From Zanthoxylum bungeanum (taxonomy: Eukaryota > Streptophyta > Magnoliopsida > Sapindales > Rutaceae), in contig SKCR01036788.1 of NCBI GenBank assembly GCA_019454045.1, positions 62,001 to 126,000 on the forward strand: a stretch of DNA of 64,000 bases, written 5' to 3'. Positions 24,524 through 38,659 of this stretch are shown in pieces; positions within the stretch are counted from its first letter, which is position 1; every line of letters starts with the position of its first letter. The notes under the pieces are model-generated. The model was given only the letters and a program-made list of their open reading frames with translations, was not told the origin of the DNA and searched no databases. A program made the position numbers and the translations under genes.

Positions 24524-26864
24524 ATTGTTAAAAGCATGAAACGAATTTAGGGCTTAAAATTTGTTAAAATGTTTTTGAGCATGATTTGAATTAATTGGAT
24601 GTTTGAGTATGCTTATAACATGTTTAATTGAAGTTTGATTTGATCAATTTCATTAAAATGATTTGGAACAATTTTCCCCAAAATTTCTTGCTTGGCCGTG
24701 AGTTATGCCCTATTTGGTCTTGGTTTTTTTTGATTTTTTAATTCATTGGATGAGTTAGAATCATTCGGGAATGTGATTTAATGTCGATTGTTGAATTAAT
24801 TGGATTGAATTCGAATCGGACACAAATCCCCTCCATTGGCCGAGACTTTTAAAAGCATGAAATGGGTTTGATTTTAATCAAAATGTCTTGGACATGTGAT
24901 GATGGAAATGAGCATGATTAATTGTATAAATAGATGTTTTAGAAATGTTAATTTGGGTGATTAATCATGATATACACTTTAGGTTAATTAAATATAAAAT
25001 TGGAATTTTGTATTTAATTAATTGGGCCTTAAAATTGGATTTGGGCTTGTTATGTTGTAAATGGGCTTATTGGGCTTTGTTGTACAAAGTAGGGTTTAGG
25101 AAAAATTGGTTGGATCCAATTAGGCCCAAAACCGCTTCCATGAAGCCTAAATGCGACTTAATGGACCTTTAAAGTTTAATTAGGCCTAATGGGCCAAAAT
25201 TGATTTCTGGACTTATGGGGTAATTCCCTGATTAGATTTTGGTTATTCGGTTTGACCCGAGTTGACCAAAAGTACACGCCTTAAGAAATTAATTAAAAGC
25301 CCATTGGACTTGAATTAAATTAACGTTGGACGATAATCGGTTTTTGAGACGCGTTGCGATTAAATTTGGAATTTAAATCGTAAAGGTTCGTTAAATAAAG
25401 TGTGTTATTTAATTTGGAATTAAATAAGAGAATTAGAATTAAATGCATATTGATTTGGATTTAATTATGTAGTTTAATTTAATTATAGAATTCTTACTTT
25501 AAGTACTTATTCGCAAAGACGAGTTTGACTCGCACAAAATCAAATCGTTGTTTGAACATTGGATGATCACTAATTATCAGATTAATTAATTTGGTTAGAT
25601 TGATTGATAACATGCTTGTGTGAATACATGGTTGCGATGCATGAATAATGTATATCGAATGGATATTAGATGGGTGGGACAATTTTAGAAATTGTTGTAA
25701 TAAATTCGATTTATTAATTGGACCTGCGCATCCAGCCTTATTATCTCCTTATTCTTTGTATTCTCTTCTCACCTATTCCCCTCAATGTAAATGAGGTTTC
25801 TTTAGAAGTGTAGTGTAACGGGTAGAAGTAAATACATGTGCTAGCGAGAGAGAGAGAAAGGGAGAGATTTGATCTAGGATCAATGTGTAAAGTATCCATC
25901 CGCATATCATTATTATTTTTATCGTATGTGCTTTATTATCTATTTAGAATGCATGTTTAAGGGTGTATGATGATGAGACCTTAACAAAGATAATAAATTG
26001 GTTACCAATTTGTACTCGAAAAACCCTCGCAAAATATTAAATGTCTTTCCTTCTATTGAGTGATTCTCACTCAAGATCTGAGACTGACATTGGCTTGTTG
26101 GCCAAAGTCAAGGCCTTTGTCTGTCGAGGATGTGTTTGAATCACGAAGGCTTTGTTCCATATCAATGTCTTGTCCAAGTTGTGGTTTGTTGGCCAAAGTC
26201 AAGACCACTTCTTGTCCGTCGACATTGATTACGAAGCTTTCCATGGTCAATGGGTCGCGCTTAACTGGGATCACTAAGTTTGTTGTGCCAAAGCCAAGGC
26301 TTAGTTGATTCAGAGGAAAAAGGTTAGGTAATACATTGGATGTATTGGCATATATATGATATATGTTTCGGACTTGGATGTCTCCCTACCAGATCTAGGA
26401 ATTGGATTGCATCCAATCGATCTTAGAGATCTACCTAGTTCATTATCATACAATTTGTTGGCCAATGTCAAGATTGTGTGATATTTAACGGGATCCTAGC
26501 CCACTAGGAAACACGGTTTCCCGAGTACTCGACAGATGGTTAGAGGCTCGCCGAAAAATAGTGGGAGGCAAGAATTGAATTTGCAATATTCGTTTAATTA
26601 CTTACCATACGCGCTCAAACAAATATCATTCGTCAAATCAATTAAATGTTAGTTGGACTAATATTTAAATCGTTGTTTTAATTAACAGTTGGACCGTATT
26701 TAAACCATTCATTTATAGTTGATTTTATAATTGGATTATAGTAATCAATATAATTGATTTTAATCTATTAAAATTATAGTAGATTAAATAGTTAGACTAT
26801 TGTAATCATTGTATATTAATAGTACCTTAATCGTTGATTAAATAGTTGGACTATTAAAATCAAG
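24524..26864 (+). other. Long non-coding leader of copia C
   Basis: About 2.3 kb homologous to the leaders of B and G has no credible open frame. Spacer-TGG palindromes occur, for example TTATTTAATT-TGG-AATTAAATAA at about 25408. The TTGGCCAAAGTCAAG motif is at about 26097 and 26189, with variants near 26286 and 26457. The AT tandem array is at about 26710-26860. Confidence 0.75.
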
Positions 26865-28654
26865 ATAAAATTGAAAGATTGACGTTTAATACATAATCCT
26901 TGGGAAAATGTATTTAAATGGTTTAATTTTCAAAATTGGGAATAAGTTTCAAGATGGTCCTGGAAAATAATAAGTTAATTTATTTGATAAAATAACATAT
27001 TAGGCCTAAGCCCGAAGTTATGAAAATGGTAGAGCATAATCTTTGGAAGATTTATGTGATGATAACTTTAGTGCTTAATCCATTAAGCTTGTCGTAGTAG
27101 ACTCCTTAATTTCTGAATCAGAACTAAGGATTAGATCCTTAAAGTATGATAATGAAATTGAAGGATCTTTAAAGAATCTATCCTTAGAATCTTAGAAGTA
27201 CTAAATTGCAATACTTAACTCTTGGAGAGTTAAGACTATTCTCAAGGAGACAAAGTCAAAGTTTGTAATTAGGCAAGTAGCATAAGGCGCAACTTACTTC
27301 GATGTTCTAAAAAACCCAAGGCTTGGCCAAAAGCTTCTGGAATATGGAAAATGGCAAAGGCAAAATCATTATAATCTTCTGGCAAGATAAAGGACATATC
27401 CCAAAATATCTACTTAAATTATGGCAAACGGGATCGCGGAAGCGTGACTGCCGTTTGGACAATGCAGACATAAAGGAATTGAAGAACGGGCAAAGCACTG
27501 ACTTCAAATGTGTTTGTCAACATTATGTTCACAACTAGTATTAAAATTGGATTTTAAATACTTAGTGTGGTACATAAAATATATATGTATTGGTGTTCAG
27601 AATCTATTTTGAACAGGATACTGACTTCAATAGAGATTTATTTGGAACTGGAAACGGGATGAGAATCGTTGTTTTAACCGTAGATACCTAAGTTTAGGAA
27701 CTACCTTCGGGTATGTACCTAATTTGGAAACTGTTATAATGTAACTAGTTTGAATAGAAATATTATCTCTATATCAGAGTATAACCCGCTGCGGGTGTAC
27801 CTTTATATTCTAGAACACTAAAGTGTTTTATTATATAAAGATGATATTGAGATAAACACATTAGATGTGAATAACAACACTTATATTTTGAATGTAAGTA
27901 AAATCTCAAATGTATACTAAGACAAACAAATAGCTCAAACTGATTTGATCAGTTAAGAAACTTAAATGTGGCATTGTTGTCTGGGACAACCAAAACAAGA
28001 ATCGTATATCCACACTTTCGAAGAGTGGGTACTAGGACTGATTTGATTCCAATCAAATAAAGTCTACGAATCTATTTTATTAGGCAAAGGGCCTAAAACA
28101 CCTTTACTTGGTAAAAGTGCAAATGCCATCAATCTGTTAGCCCTAGTTCATAGTGAAGCAAATGGGCCCATGTCTAGCTAGGCTAGATGTGGAAATGAAT
28201 ATTTCGTGACCTTTACGGATGTGGCATCACGTTATGATTATGTGTTTCTTTTAAAGAACACAAATCGGAAACTTTTACAGTTTCGACATGAAATAGACAA
28301 ACAGATCGGCTAAAGTATTATACCGTCACGGTAAGACCGTAATGGAAAATACTTAAGCAATAAATTTCTCAAATACTTGAAAGAGTATAGTATTCTTTCA
28401 ACGAGGACTCCTCTCGGAACACGTCAATTTGACGGTGTGTCCGAACTAAGTAACCAAATTTTATTGGACATGATAAGGATAGTCATGAGTCGCTCTGAGC
28501 TACCATTTCCTCCAACGGATAAGCTTTAAACAGTGCAGAACTTATTTTGAATAAGGTTCCATAAAAACCCGTTTGACAGAATTCATATTAGATATAAACG
28601 GGAAAGAAACCAGGTTTCACATTCCTGATAATTTGGGAATGCTAGGCATATGTT
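26865..28654 (+). pseudogene. Gag-protease-integrase remnant of copia C
   Basis: A degenerate gag begins near 26865. The zinc-knuckle region is at 27400-27470 (the open stretch 27323-27538 includes KRDCRLDNADIKELK after a frame change). Protease follows to about 27840. Pre-integrase and integrase follow from about 27950, with the LLALVHS-type segment near 28135. The sequence stops at 28654 where D is inserted. RT, RNase H and the 3' LTR of C are not in the window. Confidence 0.72.
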
Positions 28655-30599
28655 TGTTTAAGGGTTCCCAGAACATGCCAAGGATCTAATAAGCAAGAAA
28701 AGGTGTTCATAAATTCAAAAATAAGTTGCGGAATTACTCACATTGAATGGATTTGAGCTTTTAAAATTTTGTGAGGAAGATCTCCAAGATGCTTCATTTG
28801 TTGATTCCAACTCTTGAAGTAGTTTCCCTATCACCTTTGTTGATTTGTTGAAGTGCTAGCTTTGTTGATTTTTCCACAAAATCAAAGAGAGGAGAGGAGG
28901 CCATTCACGCCCATTGAGAGGATTTTAGGGTTTTCATTTTCTTGTTAACCAAAGTGAAGAGAGAGAGATAGGGTTTTGTTAAAGGGTTTTTACCTTTTTC
29001 ACCAAAACCATTTAGTTGGGGTAATTTGGTTTCACCTAAACCAAGTGGTTGGAAACTAAGTGGTTTTGGCATAAATGCCAACCACTTTCCAACCACCACT
29101 TCACATGTGTGACATGTGTAAAGTGGGCCCCACCATTTTGAATTCAAAATTCAAAATATCTCTACGAACATTTACCGCGGCTCGGATCCGTTTAATCCAA
29201 TTAAATGAACTTTCGTCGCTAAATAATTAAATCTAATTTAATTAAATAACGATACCTCCCAAATATATTACGAACGTCGTTTACGAATAAATTCTAAATT
29301 AATCTGTTCGTTCCTATTTAAATCCAACATTAATTTCGTAATGAAATCCAATTCATATTATTATATCTGATATATTAATTTTAGTCCATATTAATAAATC
29401 AAATAGAAAAATCAAATTTAACTATTAAATTTATTTTACCGATTAATTCAAAATTAATCACGTTCTTTCTCTTCCGAACACATTTAATCCCAGATTAAAT
29501 AATACCTCAATTAATCCCAGATTAATTTTCTCTCTCTAAATTAATCCAGATTAATTCTAGTTTAAATCAACTGTCATCGGTGAATCTTTGGGAAGCGACC
29601 CAAGAGATCCCTGGATATGTTGGCAGTAAATACGGTCATCAGATTATCCGAATATGTGCGTACCTTGTACCACGTGCTTATCGATTTACAAGACATGGTT
29701 GGCTTCTAGCAAAGTATCGTGCCTACCCAATTCTCCAGAAATATTCTTACTGGAATATATAATCTATGTCAGGCATAGTATACGTAGTATACGTATACCG
29801 ATCCAGTATCAGGTGTCACGTGCTAGGCCTGGGGCTGGAATTGTGTCTGCCCCGTACGAAGCACATGTCAGATGTCTGGTAACTAGTTTTTATAATCGGA
29901 TGAACATGACCTAGTCATATCATCCTGATGACTACAGTACTTAAGAGTACTAGTTCCGTATCCTACGTGACATCATCTTCATTATGCCTGGAGTGATACT
30001 TCCATCTTGACATCACACCCAATACACTACGATTCTCAATATACCCAGCAGAGTCGTACATAGAACCGGTTAAATCCCTGGACGACCAAAACCAAAGCAT
30101 ATTAATTGTCGCAAGTATTAGCGGTGCAAGTCTCAGGTTAAGACCAAATACACCTACCCTGATTTTGGACTTCCATAGACACGTAGTCATACTACCAATG
30201 GATTTCCGAGGGGTCTATCCAGAGCGAAGCTGTTTTCCGTACCATCGGTAAAACACAATCTCCTATTACACTTGCATGAGTATCCAATACCCAAATATAT
30301 GAGAACTATGCTGCTACGCTTCCATAACATGCACACGTGTAATACTAGTCTATTCCGTATTATCGATATCCAGTCTCGATAATACTATGACTAGGGATAT
30401 TTAATGATTAAATCTCGAGGACTGATACTGTCTCATATCATCTCAATCCAGGAACTAATCATAAGGACCTCCGATCATTTATACATCTAGGTGATCTAAT
30501 CATAAATAATAAGAGTGCAATCTCATTGTCAATAGTTAATTTGTACAACAACACCATGATCTGTACAAATAATGACGTTTGGGGTCATAATTGTCCAAC
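28655..30599 (-). mobile_element. 3' LTR of copia D
   Basis: A 1945-bp LTR in minus orientation runs from TGTTTAAGGG to TGTCCAACA and abuts a polypurine tract at 30600. It is the most diverged LTR of the family in the window. The palindrome ladder is decayed, with AT insertions at 29340-29440. GTGAGT (ACTCAC on plus) is at 28736-28741. The exact left edge may be 28651 or 28655, because both start with TG. Confidence 0.85.
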
Positions 30600-30610
30600 A
30601 ATCTCCCACT
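30600..30610 (-). promoter_or_regulatory. Polypurine tract of copia D
   Basis: ATCTCCCACTT on the plus strand is the reverse complement of the family tract, directly inside the 3' LTR. Confidence 0.85.
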
Positions 30611-32150
30611 TGGCTTATAGCCAGTCACTCGTGTGTCATACACACGAACTATGTACGGTTCGCTCAAACTACTGAGGAAAGGCTTTCGTCAGCGGATTTG
30701 TATGATTATCGTCTGATGCGATTTATTCTATCATCACATCACCACGATGTATGATCCGAACGAATCAGATTAATAGTCAAAGTATATATCTGGATCGTTG
30801 ATGATACCATTAATTCTTTAGCATGTGCTAACGCCTAGCTCAGTTGCTAACAGAACTATATCTAATCTAATTAGATTTATTATCGACCCAAATGGCTTCT
30901 ATTGCTGCCTCAGCCGCAGCAATAACCCGTATTTTTTGTTTATTCGGTAACATTATCTTGCTTGAAAGATTTCCAGCTCACTGTTCCGTTATTCAAACTG
31001 CATAGTACAGTTGTTTTTATCGGTTAGGAAACTTGCAGCAGTGATCCCAGTCACTTCAAGTTCTCATTCTCCATATTTTAAGACATCATCCTTAGTTCTC
31101 TAAGATAATAACGGATATTCTTAATATCAATCCAGTGACTATCACTTGGATTGACCTGTTTGTGACTCCATATGCTCAAAGCGTATGAGACATCATGTTA
31201 CATATATTTTTCAATGTAAGAGTTCTCGGAGAGTGTTAACAACTTTGAATCTATCCCAGTAGATCTTTATTCTAGAATAAAGGTTGTTTCTCACAAGAAT
31301 TCTACGGAGAATTTTCATGAAAGCCAAGCTTTCACCGATTGTAATATGGGAATATCATTTCCAAGAAATGACATAGCATCATTATTTAGGACAGTCACTT
31401 TCAGTGCGCTCCCACTAACCTCCTTATATACACAAGAATCATTTCTCGTTTTGAATTAAATCATAACCCATAATGATTATATCAAAACGATAATTCCAAG
31501 AACCTGATGCTTGCTTCAATCCCTCTATTGATTGATTAACCCGCAAAGCTTGTTTGCTAGTTTTGGTATGACAATACCGTTAGGATGTACAACATCCTCC
31601 AAAAGGTTTCCTTTTCAGAAAAGTGATTTTCCGGTCAGCTGCCATATTTCATAAATGAAACATGCAGCATTAACAAGCATTATCCAAATGGATTCAACTA
31701 TGGCAACAAGTAAAAGGTTTCGTCGTAATCGACACAATGTTGATAATGATACCTTTTCGCTACATGCCTAGCTTTGTACATTGGTATGTTGCCATCCATG
31801 TATGTCTTCCTTGAAGACTTATCTAGTACCAATAGGCACAATGCCTTGCGGTACATCAACTAGTGTCCAAACATAGTTGATATAAATGGAATCCATTTCG
31901 TATGTCATGGCACTTTGCCATAATAAGGAGTCGATACCTTGTATCAATTCCTCATACGTAGTCAATTGGTATTTCTCAAAAGATTGACATCTTTATGAGG
32001 TGAGACATCAGAAACCCATACCTCAGGTTATTTTCTGACTTCTTCGATCTACGCGGTTCTTGTGTATTAGAAGATTACTGGTATAGTTTCATCCTTGATG
32101 AACTATTTATGTTCCATTAAGGACTCGGTGCCTTGAATAGTATTACTCCG
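30611..32150 (-). pseudogene. RNase H-reverse transcriptase remnant of copia D
   Basis: On the minus strand this aligns with the 3' half of A and B without large gaps. RNase H lies at 30611-31200, the RT catalytic region near 31370-31440, and the RT N-terminus near 31800-31990. The shared defective site GTCTTCAAGGAAGAC is present near 31810 in reverse complement. Stops and frame changes are frequent. Confidence 0.72.
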
Positions 32151-33489
32151 ATTTTCATCGAGTTTTACTATCCTCTCACTCACCACTGCATATCAGTATT
32201 CCTCTTAGGAAAATCGCATGGTGAGCAACAATCACATTGTTCTCATGTGAGATGTATAAGTACTATACTTTGGTTTCCTTAGGATAACCAATTACATTAG
32301 GCACTTATCCAATTTGGGTTCTAGTTTAGTATCATCCAAACGTATGCCTAGCATTCCCAAATCTTTAGGAGTGAGAAAATCCGATTTCTTTCCTGTTCAT
32401 ATCTAATATGATTTCTGTCCAATAGATTTTCATGGAACCTTACTCAAAATAAATATTACACTATTAATGCTTATCCTTTGAAGGAAATGGTAGCTCAGAG
32501 CGACTTAGGATTAACCTTATTATGTCCAACAAAATTCGGTTTCTCCGTTCGGACATACCATCAAACTGACGTGTTCCGGGCGGACTCCTCTTTGAAATAA
32601 TACTATGATCTTTCAATTATTCGAGAAACTTATTACTTAAGTAATTTCCATCTCGGTCTTACCGTGATGATTTTAATACTTTAGATGATCTGTTTGTCCA
32701 TTTCGTGTCGAAACTCTAAAAGTTTCCGATTCATGTTTCATAAGAAACACATAACCATAACGCGATGCCACATCCGTAAAGGTCACGAAATATTCATATC
32801 CACCTCTAGCCTAGCTAGACATGGGCCCACTTACGTCACTATGAACAAGGGCTAACAGATCGATGGCACTTATACTTTTACCAGGTATTTTAGGTACTTT
32901 ACCTAATAAACTAGATTCGTAAACATCATTCAGTGGAATCAAATCGGTCCTAGTATCCACTCTTCAAAAGTGTGGTTATACGAGTCTTGTTTAATATGTC
33001 CTAGAAAATACTGCCACAATTAAGTTTCTTCTGATCAAATCAGTTTAAGATATTATTTGTCATGTCAATATGTTTGAGATTAGGATTATATTCAAATATA
33101 AATTTTGTTATCCATCTCATGTGTTTATCTCAATATCATCTTTATAAAATAAAACAATTTAGTGTTCTAGAATATAAGGTATACTCGTAACGAGTTAATA
33201 CTCGTATAGAATAATGTTCTATTAAACTAGTTGTATGATAACAGGTTCCTAATTTAAGTACACGCCCGAAATAGTTCTTAAACCTTAGGTATCTAACGGT
33301 GAAACAACGACCGTTGTCCCGTTTCCATCGCAAGTAATCTCCAATCTGAAGTCAGTATCTTGCAAAGAAAGGATACTGCACATCAGTGACATATATTTGT
33401 TTATGGACCACTTTTATATATAAAATCCATTTATTAATACTATTTAGTGAAACAATGTTTATGAAAAACATATTGAAGTCAGAGCCTTG
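32151..33489 (-). pseudogene. Integrase-protease remnant of copia D
   Basis: In minus orientation, integrase (about 32300-32880), pre-integrase (about 32940-33060) and protease (about 33180-33400) align with A and B. The GTAACTAGTTTGA-type block is disrupted. The sequence is interrupted at 33489 by E and resumes at 43768 in the gag zinc-knuckle region, exactly where uninterrupted E (about 38345) shows continuity. Confidence 0.72.
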
Positions 33490-35565
33490 TGTTGGAGTTT
33501 TTTCAAGGTCCCAAGATCAAACTCAAGCATGAATATCAAGTGAATACAACGACGGAAGTGCGGAATACTTACATCGAGCGGTTGAGCGACGATTTGGGCA
33601 ACAAAATTCGAAATTTCCTCACTGTTTTGGAGGCAGTGGGCTGCTGTGAACAGTGATGTGCGCCCCTTGTCTTCAAGTTTTGAAGCTCCAAGCTTCACCG
33701 AATGGCTTCCCGGCTCATGGGTTAACTTCCCTATCACCTTCGCATTGAACCCGGAGTGTGCTAGCACTCTTGTTTTGCCACAAAACACACTTGCTTCCCC
33801 ATTATTTCCTTGTCCATCCACGGCAGTTCACTGCCAAGAAGAAACCAAAATGCGTGAAGAGAGGAGAGGAAGAAGAGGAGAGAGAGGAGGGAAAATGAAA
33901 GTGTTACTTGTTGTTGTCCATTTCGGTTTTGTGCTTTGTTTAAAGCATCATGCAAATGAATTACATTTGTTTTTCATTTCAAAGCATTTGCTTTATGTCA
34001 ACAACACACATCACTCTTCAATCAACAAGTCACATCACATCACTTTTCAAACAAACATCATCAATCCAATCAATTGTCACATCACTCAAAGTGACATGAT
34101 TTGACGCTTGATGTGACGCTAGATGCGACTAGCGATTTGACGCTTGATTTGACGTGCCGCACTCGAATTCTAAATACGAATGCGCTCGTAAAAATCTCGG
34201 GCTCGGGTTCGTTAATTCCAAATTAACGAATTTTCCGTTGCGTCGTAATTAAACGATTACGCCAAGCGAAATCACTATTCACGTCGCTAACGAATTAATT
34301 CTAAATTAATTCGTTCGCCCGAATTAAAATCTAATTTTAATTCCGCGTCGAAATCCAATTTCGATTAATATATCAAATATATTAATTCCTCGATTAATTC
34401 CAAATTAATGTTTCTCTCTCTTTAATCGTTATTTTATCCTAGATAAAATATCTCCGCAATTAATCCCAGATTAATTTTCTCTCTCATCTAATTAATCCCA
34501 GATTAATATAAGTGCGAGTCATACGTCATCGGTGAATCTTTGGGAAGCGACCCATGAGATCCCCGGATATGTTGGTAGTCAAATCGGTCGTCGGACTATC
34601 CGAACACGTAAGTACCTCGTACTACGTTTTACCGATTTACAAGACAATGTTGGCTTCTAGCAAAGCACCATGTCTATCCAATTCTCCGGAAACATCCTTA
34701 CAGGAATAAGGATCTATATCAAGCGTAGTATACCGTAGTATTGTGCGTATCGGCCCAGTATCGGATAATCACGTGCTAGGGCTGGGGCTGGATAAGTGTC
34801 TACCCCGTCCGAAGCACATATCGGATGTCTGGTAACATAGTCTCTATAATCGGATATACATGACCTGGTCACAATATCCCGATTGGTTGCGCAACACTCA
34901 AGAGCACTAGTACCGTATCCTGCGTGACATCATCTCCAATATGACTGAAGTGACACTTCCGTCTTGACATCACACCCAATACTCTACGACTCTCTGATAA
35001 ACCCAGAAGTGGTGTACACAGAACCGGTCAAAGCCCCCTACCACCAAAACCAAAGTTTATCGATTATCGTAAGTATTAGCGATGCAAGTCTCAGGTTAAG
35101 ACTATACACACCTACCTTGATTTCGGCCTCCCATAGACACATAGTCATAATACCAATGGGATTCCGAAGGGTCTATCCAGAGCGAAGCTGTTTCCCGTAC
35201 CATCGGTGAAAACACCCTCCTATCGCACTTGCATAAGTATCCAATACTTATATATATGAGAACTATGCCGTTGTGCCCTCACAACGCACACAAGTGCAAT
35301 ACTAGCCTATTCCGCATTATCGATGTCCAGTCTCGATAATACTACGGCTAGGGATATTTAATGATTAATCCTTCGTGGACTGATACTGTCTCATATCATC
35401 TCATCTCAATCCAGGAACTAATCATAGGGACCTCTCTTCATTTATATATCTATGGTGATCTAATCACAAATGATGAGAGTGCAATTTCCTTATTACATAG
35501 TTAATTTGCTACAACAACACAATGTTCTGTGCAAATAGTGACGCTATGGGTCATATTATCCAACA
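33490..35565 (-). mobile_element. 3' LTR of copia E
   Basis: The 2076-bp LTR in minus orientation pairs with 41701-43767. The two copies are nearly identical over long stretches and differ mainly by short indels, so E is the youngest paired insertion here. CTTG lies immediately outside at 33486-33489 and again at 43768-43771, a 4-bp (possibly 5-bp with a mismatch) target duplication. GTAAGT (ACTTAC on plus) is at 33567-33572. A GGCAGT/ACTGCC hairpin is at 33822-33835. Confidence 0.93.
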
Positions 35566-35576
35566 ATCTCCCACTT
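35566..35576 (-). promoter_or_regulatory. Polypurine tract of copia E
   Basis: ATCTCCCACTT on the plus strand lies directly inside the 3' LTR of E. Confidence 0.85.
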
Positions 35577-37000
35577 GGCACGTAGCGAGTCACTCAAGTG
35601 TCCTACACCCAACTATGTACGGTTCGCTCAAATTGCTGAGGAAAGGTTTTCGTCAGCGGATTTGTTTGATTATCATTTAACCGCGATTTATACGATCATC
35701 ACATCGCCACGATGTATGATCCGAACGAATCAGATGATATAGAAGTATATATCTGGATCGTTGATGAGACCATTAATTCTTTAGCCTGTGCTGATGCCTA
35801 GCTCAGCTGCTAACAGAACTATATCTAATCTAATTAGATATGTATCGACCCAAATGACTTCTATTGCTGCCTGCTGCTGCTGCAATTAACCCGCATTTGT
35901 TGTTTATGCGGTAACAGTATCTTGCTTGGAAGATTTCCAGCTTACTGCACCGTTATTCAAACTGTATAGTACCGTTTGCGACTTTTAGTCGTCTTTATCG
36001 GTTATAGGAAACTTGCTACAGTGATCCCAGTCACTTCAAGTTCTCCTACTCCATAGACTAAGACAGCATCCTTAGTTCTCTAAGATACTAACGGATGTTC
36101 CTAACATCAATCCAGTGACTATCACTCGGATTAGCCTGTTTGTGAATCCATATGCTCAAAGCGTATGATACACCAGGTCTTGTACATTTTTCAATGTACG
36201 GTTCCACGGAGAGTATTTCGAAAGCCATTTCCCGACATTTATTTATGGGAATATCATTTCCAAGAAATGACGTATTATCATTATTTTATAGGACAGCCAC
36301 TGTCAGTGCGCTCCCACTAACCCTTATCACAAGAATCATTTTCATTTTGAATTAATCATACATTATGATTCATGATTTCCAAGAACTTGCTCGTAGTCAT
36401 CATTACCCTCATTATTCAAGATCAACTGAACATCAATCCATGACTATCACTCATTAGTTAATCATATGCTCAAAGCGTATGATACACTCTTGTACATTTT
36501 TCAATGTATTACGATATACCATTTCGATTTAATGGGAATATCATTTCCAAGAATGACGTATTATCATTATCAGCCAAGTGCAACTTATACACAGATGAAT
36601 TACACCATTATCATACATCAGTCCAATTATGGACATCATACTACCGTGGCAATAGGTAAAAGGTTGAATCGTAATCAACACAATGTCGATAACGATACCT
36701 TTCCGTTAAAAGCCTAGCTTTATACGTTGGTATATTGCCATCCATGTACGTCTTCCTTGAAGACTTATAGTACCAATAGGCACAATGCCATGTGGTACAT
36801 CAACTAGTATCCAAACTGGTTGATATACATGGAATCCATTTCGGACTCATGACACTTTGTCATAATAGGGAGTCGATACCTCGTATCACTTCCTTTGTTC
36901 TCGTGTATTCGAAGATTAATGGTATAGTTTCATCCTTGATGAACTATATATGTTCCATTAAGATTCAGTGCCTAGAACAGTATTACTCCGATTTTCATCG
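35577..37000 (-). pseudogene. RNase H-reverse transcriptase remnant of copia E, rearranged
   Basis: RNase H at 35577-36150 aligns with D and A. In RT, a segment containing CATATGCTCAAAGCGTATG, then GTACATTTTTCAATGTA, then GGGAATATCATTTCC occurs twice, at about 36150-36290 and 36465-36570. Shorter unrelated-looking sequence lies between and after the copies. The RT catalytic stretch present in D at about 31400-31700 is not recognisable here. Homology returns near 36640 and continues through the RT N-terminus. This RT could not have worked in the copy as inserted. Confidence 0.7.
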
Positions 37001-38659
37001 AGTTATACTATCCTCCCACTTACCACTGCATATCGGTATTCCTCTTAGGAAAACCGCATGGTGAGCAACAATCTAATTGTTCTCTAGTGAGGTGTTAAGT
37101 ACAATACTTATGGTATCCCTAGGATGACCTACAATTGGCACTTATCATATTTGGGTTTTAGTTTGGTATCATCCAAACATATGCCAAGCATACCCAAATA
37201 GTCAGGAATGAGAAACCCGGTTTCTTTCCCGTTCATATCTAATATGATATCTGTCAAACAGATTATTATGGAACCTTATTCAAAATAAGTTCTTGCACTG
37301 TTTAAAGCTTATCCGTTGAAGGAAATGGTAGCTCAAAGCGACTCGTGATTAACCTTATTATGTCTAACAAAATTCGGTTAATCCTGTTCGGACACACCGT
37401 CAAAATGACGTGTTCCGAGAGGAGTCCTCATTGAAAGAATACTATACTCTTTCAAGTATACGAGAAACTTACTGCTTAAGTATTTTCATTACGGTCTTAC
37501 CGTGATGGTGTAATACTATAACCGATCTGTTTGTTTATTCCGTGTCGAAACTATAAAAGTTTTCGATTTGTGTTCTTCAAAAGAAACACACAACCATTAC
37601 GCGATGCCACATCCGTATAGGTCACGTAATATTCATATCCACCTCTAGCCTAGCTAGACACGGGCCCACTTGCTTCACTATGAACTAGGGCTAACAGATC
37701 GGGGGCATTTTCACTTTTACCGAGTAAAGGTGTTTTAAGCATTTTGCTTAATAAACTAGATTCGTAGACTTTATTTGAATAGAATCAAATCAGTCCTAGT
37801 ACCCGCTCTTCAAAAGTGCGGATATACGATTCTTGTTTAGTAGTGTCCCTGACAACTATGCCACAATTAAGTTTCTTAATTGATCAAATCAGTTTGAGCT
37901 ATTTATTTGTCATGTTATATATTTGAGATATTATTTATATTCAAAATATAAATTCTGTTATTCACATCTAATGTGTTTATCTCAATATCATCTTTATATA
38001 ATAAAACACTTTAGTGTTCTAGAATATAAAGGTACACCCGCAGCGGGTTATACACTGATATAAAGATAATGTTTCTAGTCAAACTAGTTACATTATAACA
38101 GTTCCCTAATTTAAGTACATACCCAAGGTAATTCCTAAAGTTAGGTATCTACGGTTAAAACAGCGACTATCGTCCCGTTTTCAATTCGCAGAGTAATCTC
38201 ATCTGAAGTCAGTATCCTGCTTAAAGCAGATTCTGCACAACAGTACATATTTATGTATCACACTAAGTATTTAAAATCCAATTTCAATACTAGTTGTGAA
38301 CATAATTATGACAAACATATTTGAAGTAAGAGCCTTGCTCGTCTTCAATTCCTTCTTAGGATTTGTCCTATTATCTTCCTAGAAGACCTAATCCTTAATT
38401 CTGATTCAGAAATTAGGGAGTCTACTACGACAAGCTTAATGGATTAAGCGCTAAAGTTATCATTATATGAATATTCCAAATTTCATATTCCACTTATTCG
38501 CTTAACTCGGGCTTTAGGCATAAATCATTATTTTATCAAATAAAATAACTTATTAATTTCCAAGACCATCTTGAAATTATTCCCAATTTGAAAATTAAAT
38601 CATTTAAAATATTTTAATAATCAAGATTATATTTTAAATATCCAACTTTTCAATTTTAT
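37001..38659 (-). pseudogene. Integrase-protease-gag remnant of copia E
   Basis: In minus orientation, integrase lies at about 37050-37730, pre-integrase at about 37780-37890 and protease at about 38020-38270. A shortened gag then runs to 38659. The zinc-knuckle coding seen in D (about 43800) and B is missing, replaced by a short join near 38360. The gag start aligned with G reads ATA. Confidence 0.72.

Noticed and set aside
33646..34104. A 152-codon plus-strand frame with a basic, arginine-rich segment.
   Set aside because: It is antisense to the E LTR. The arginine-rich part is the CT-rich tract read backwards.
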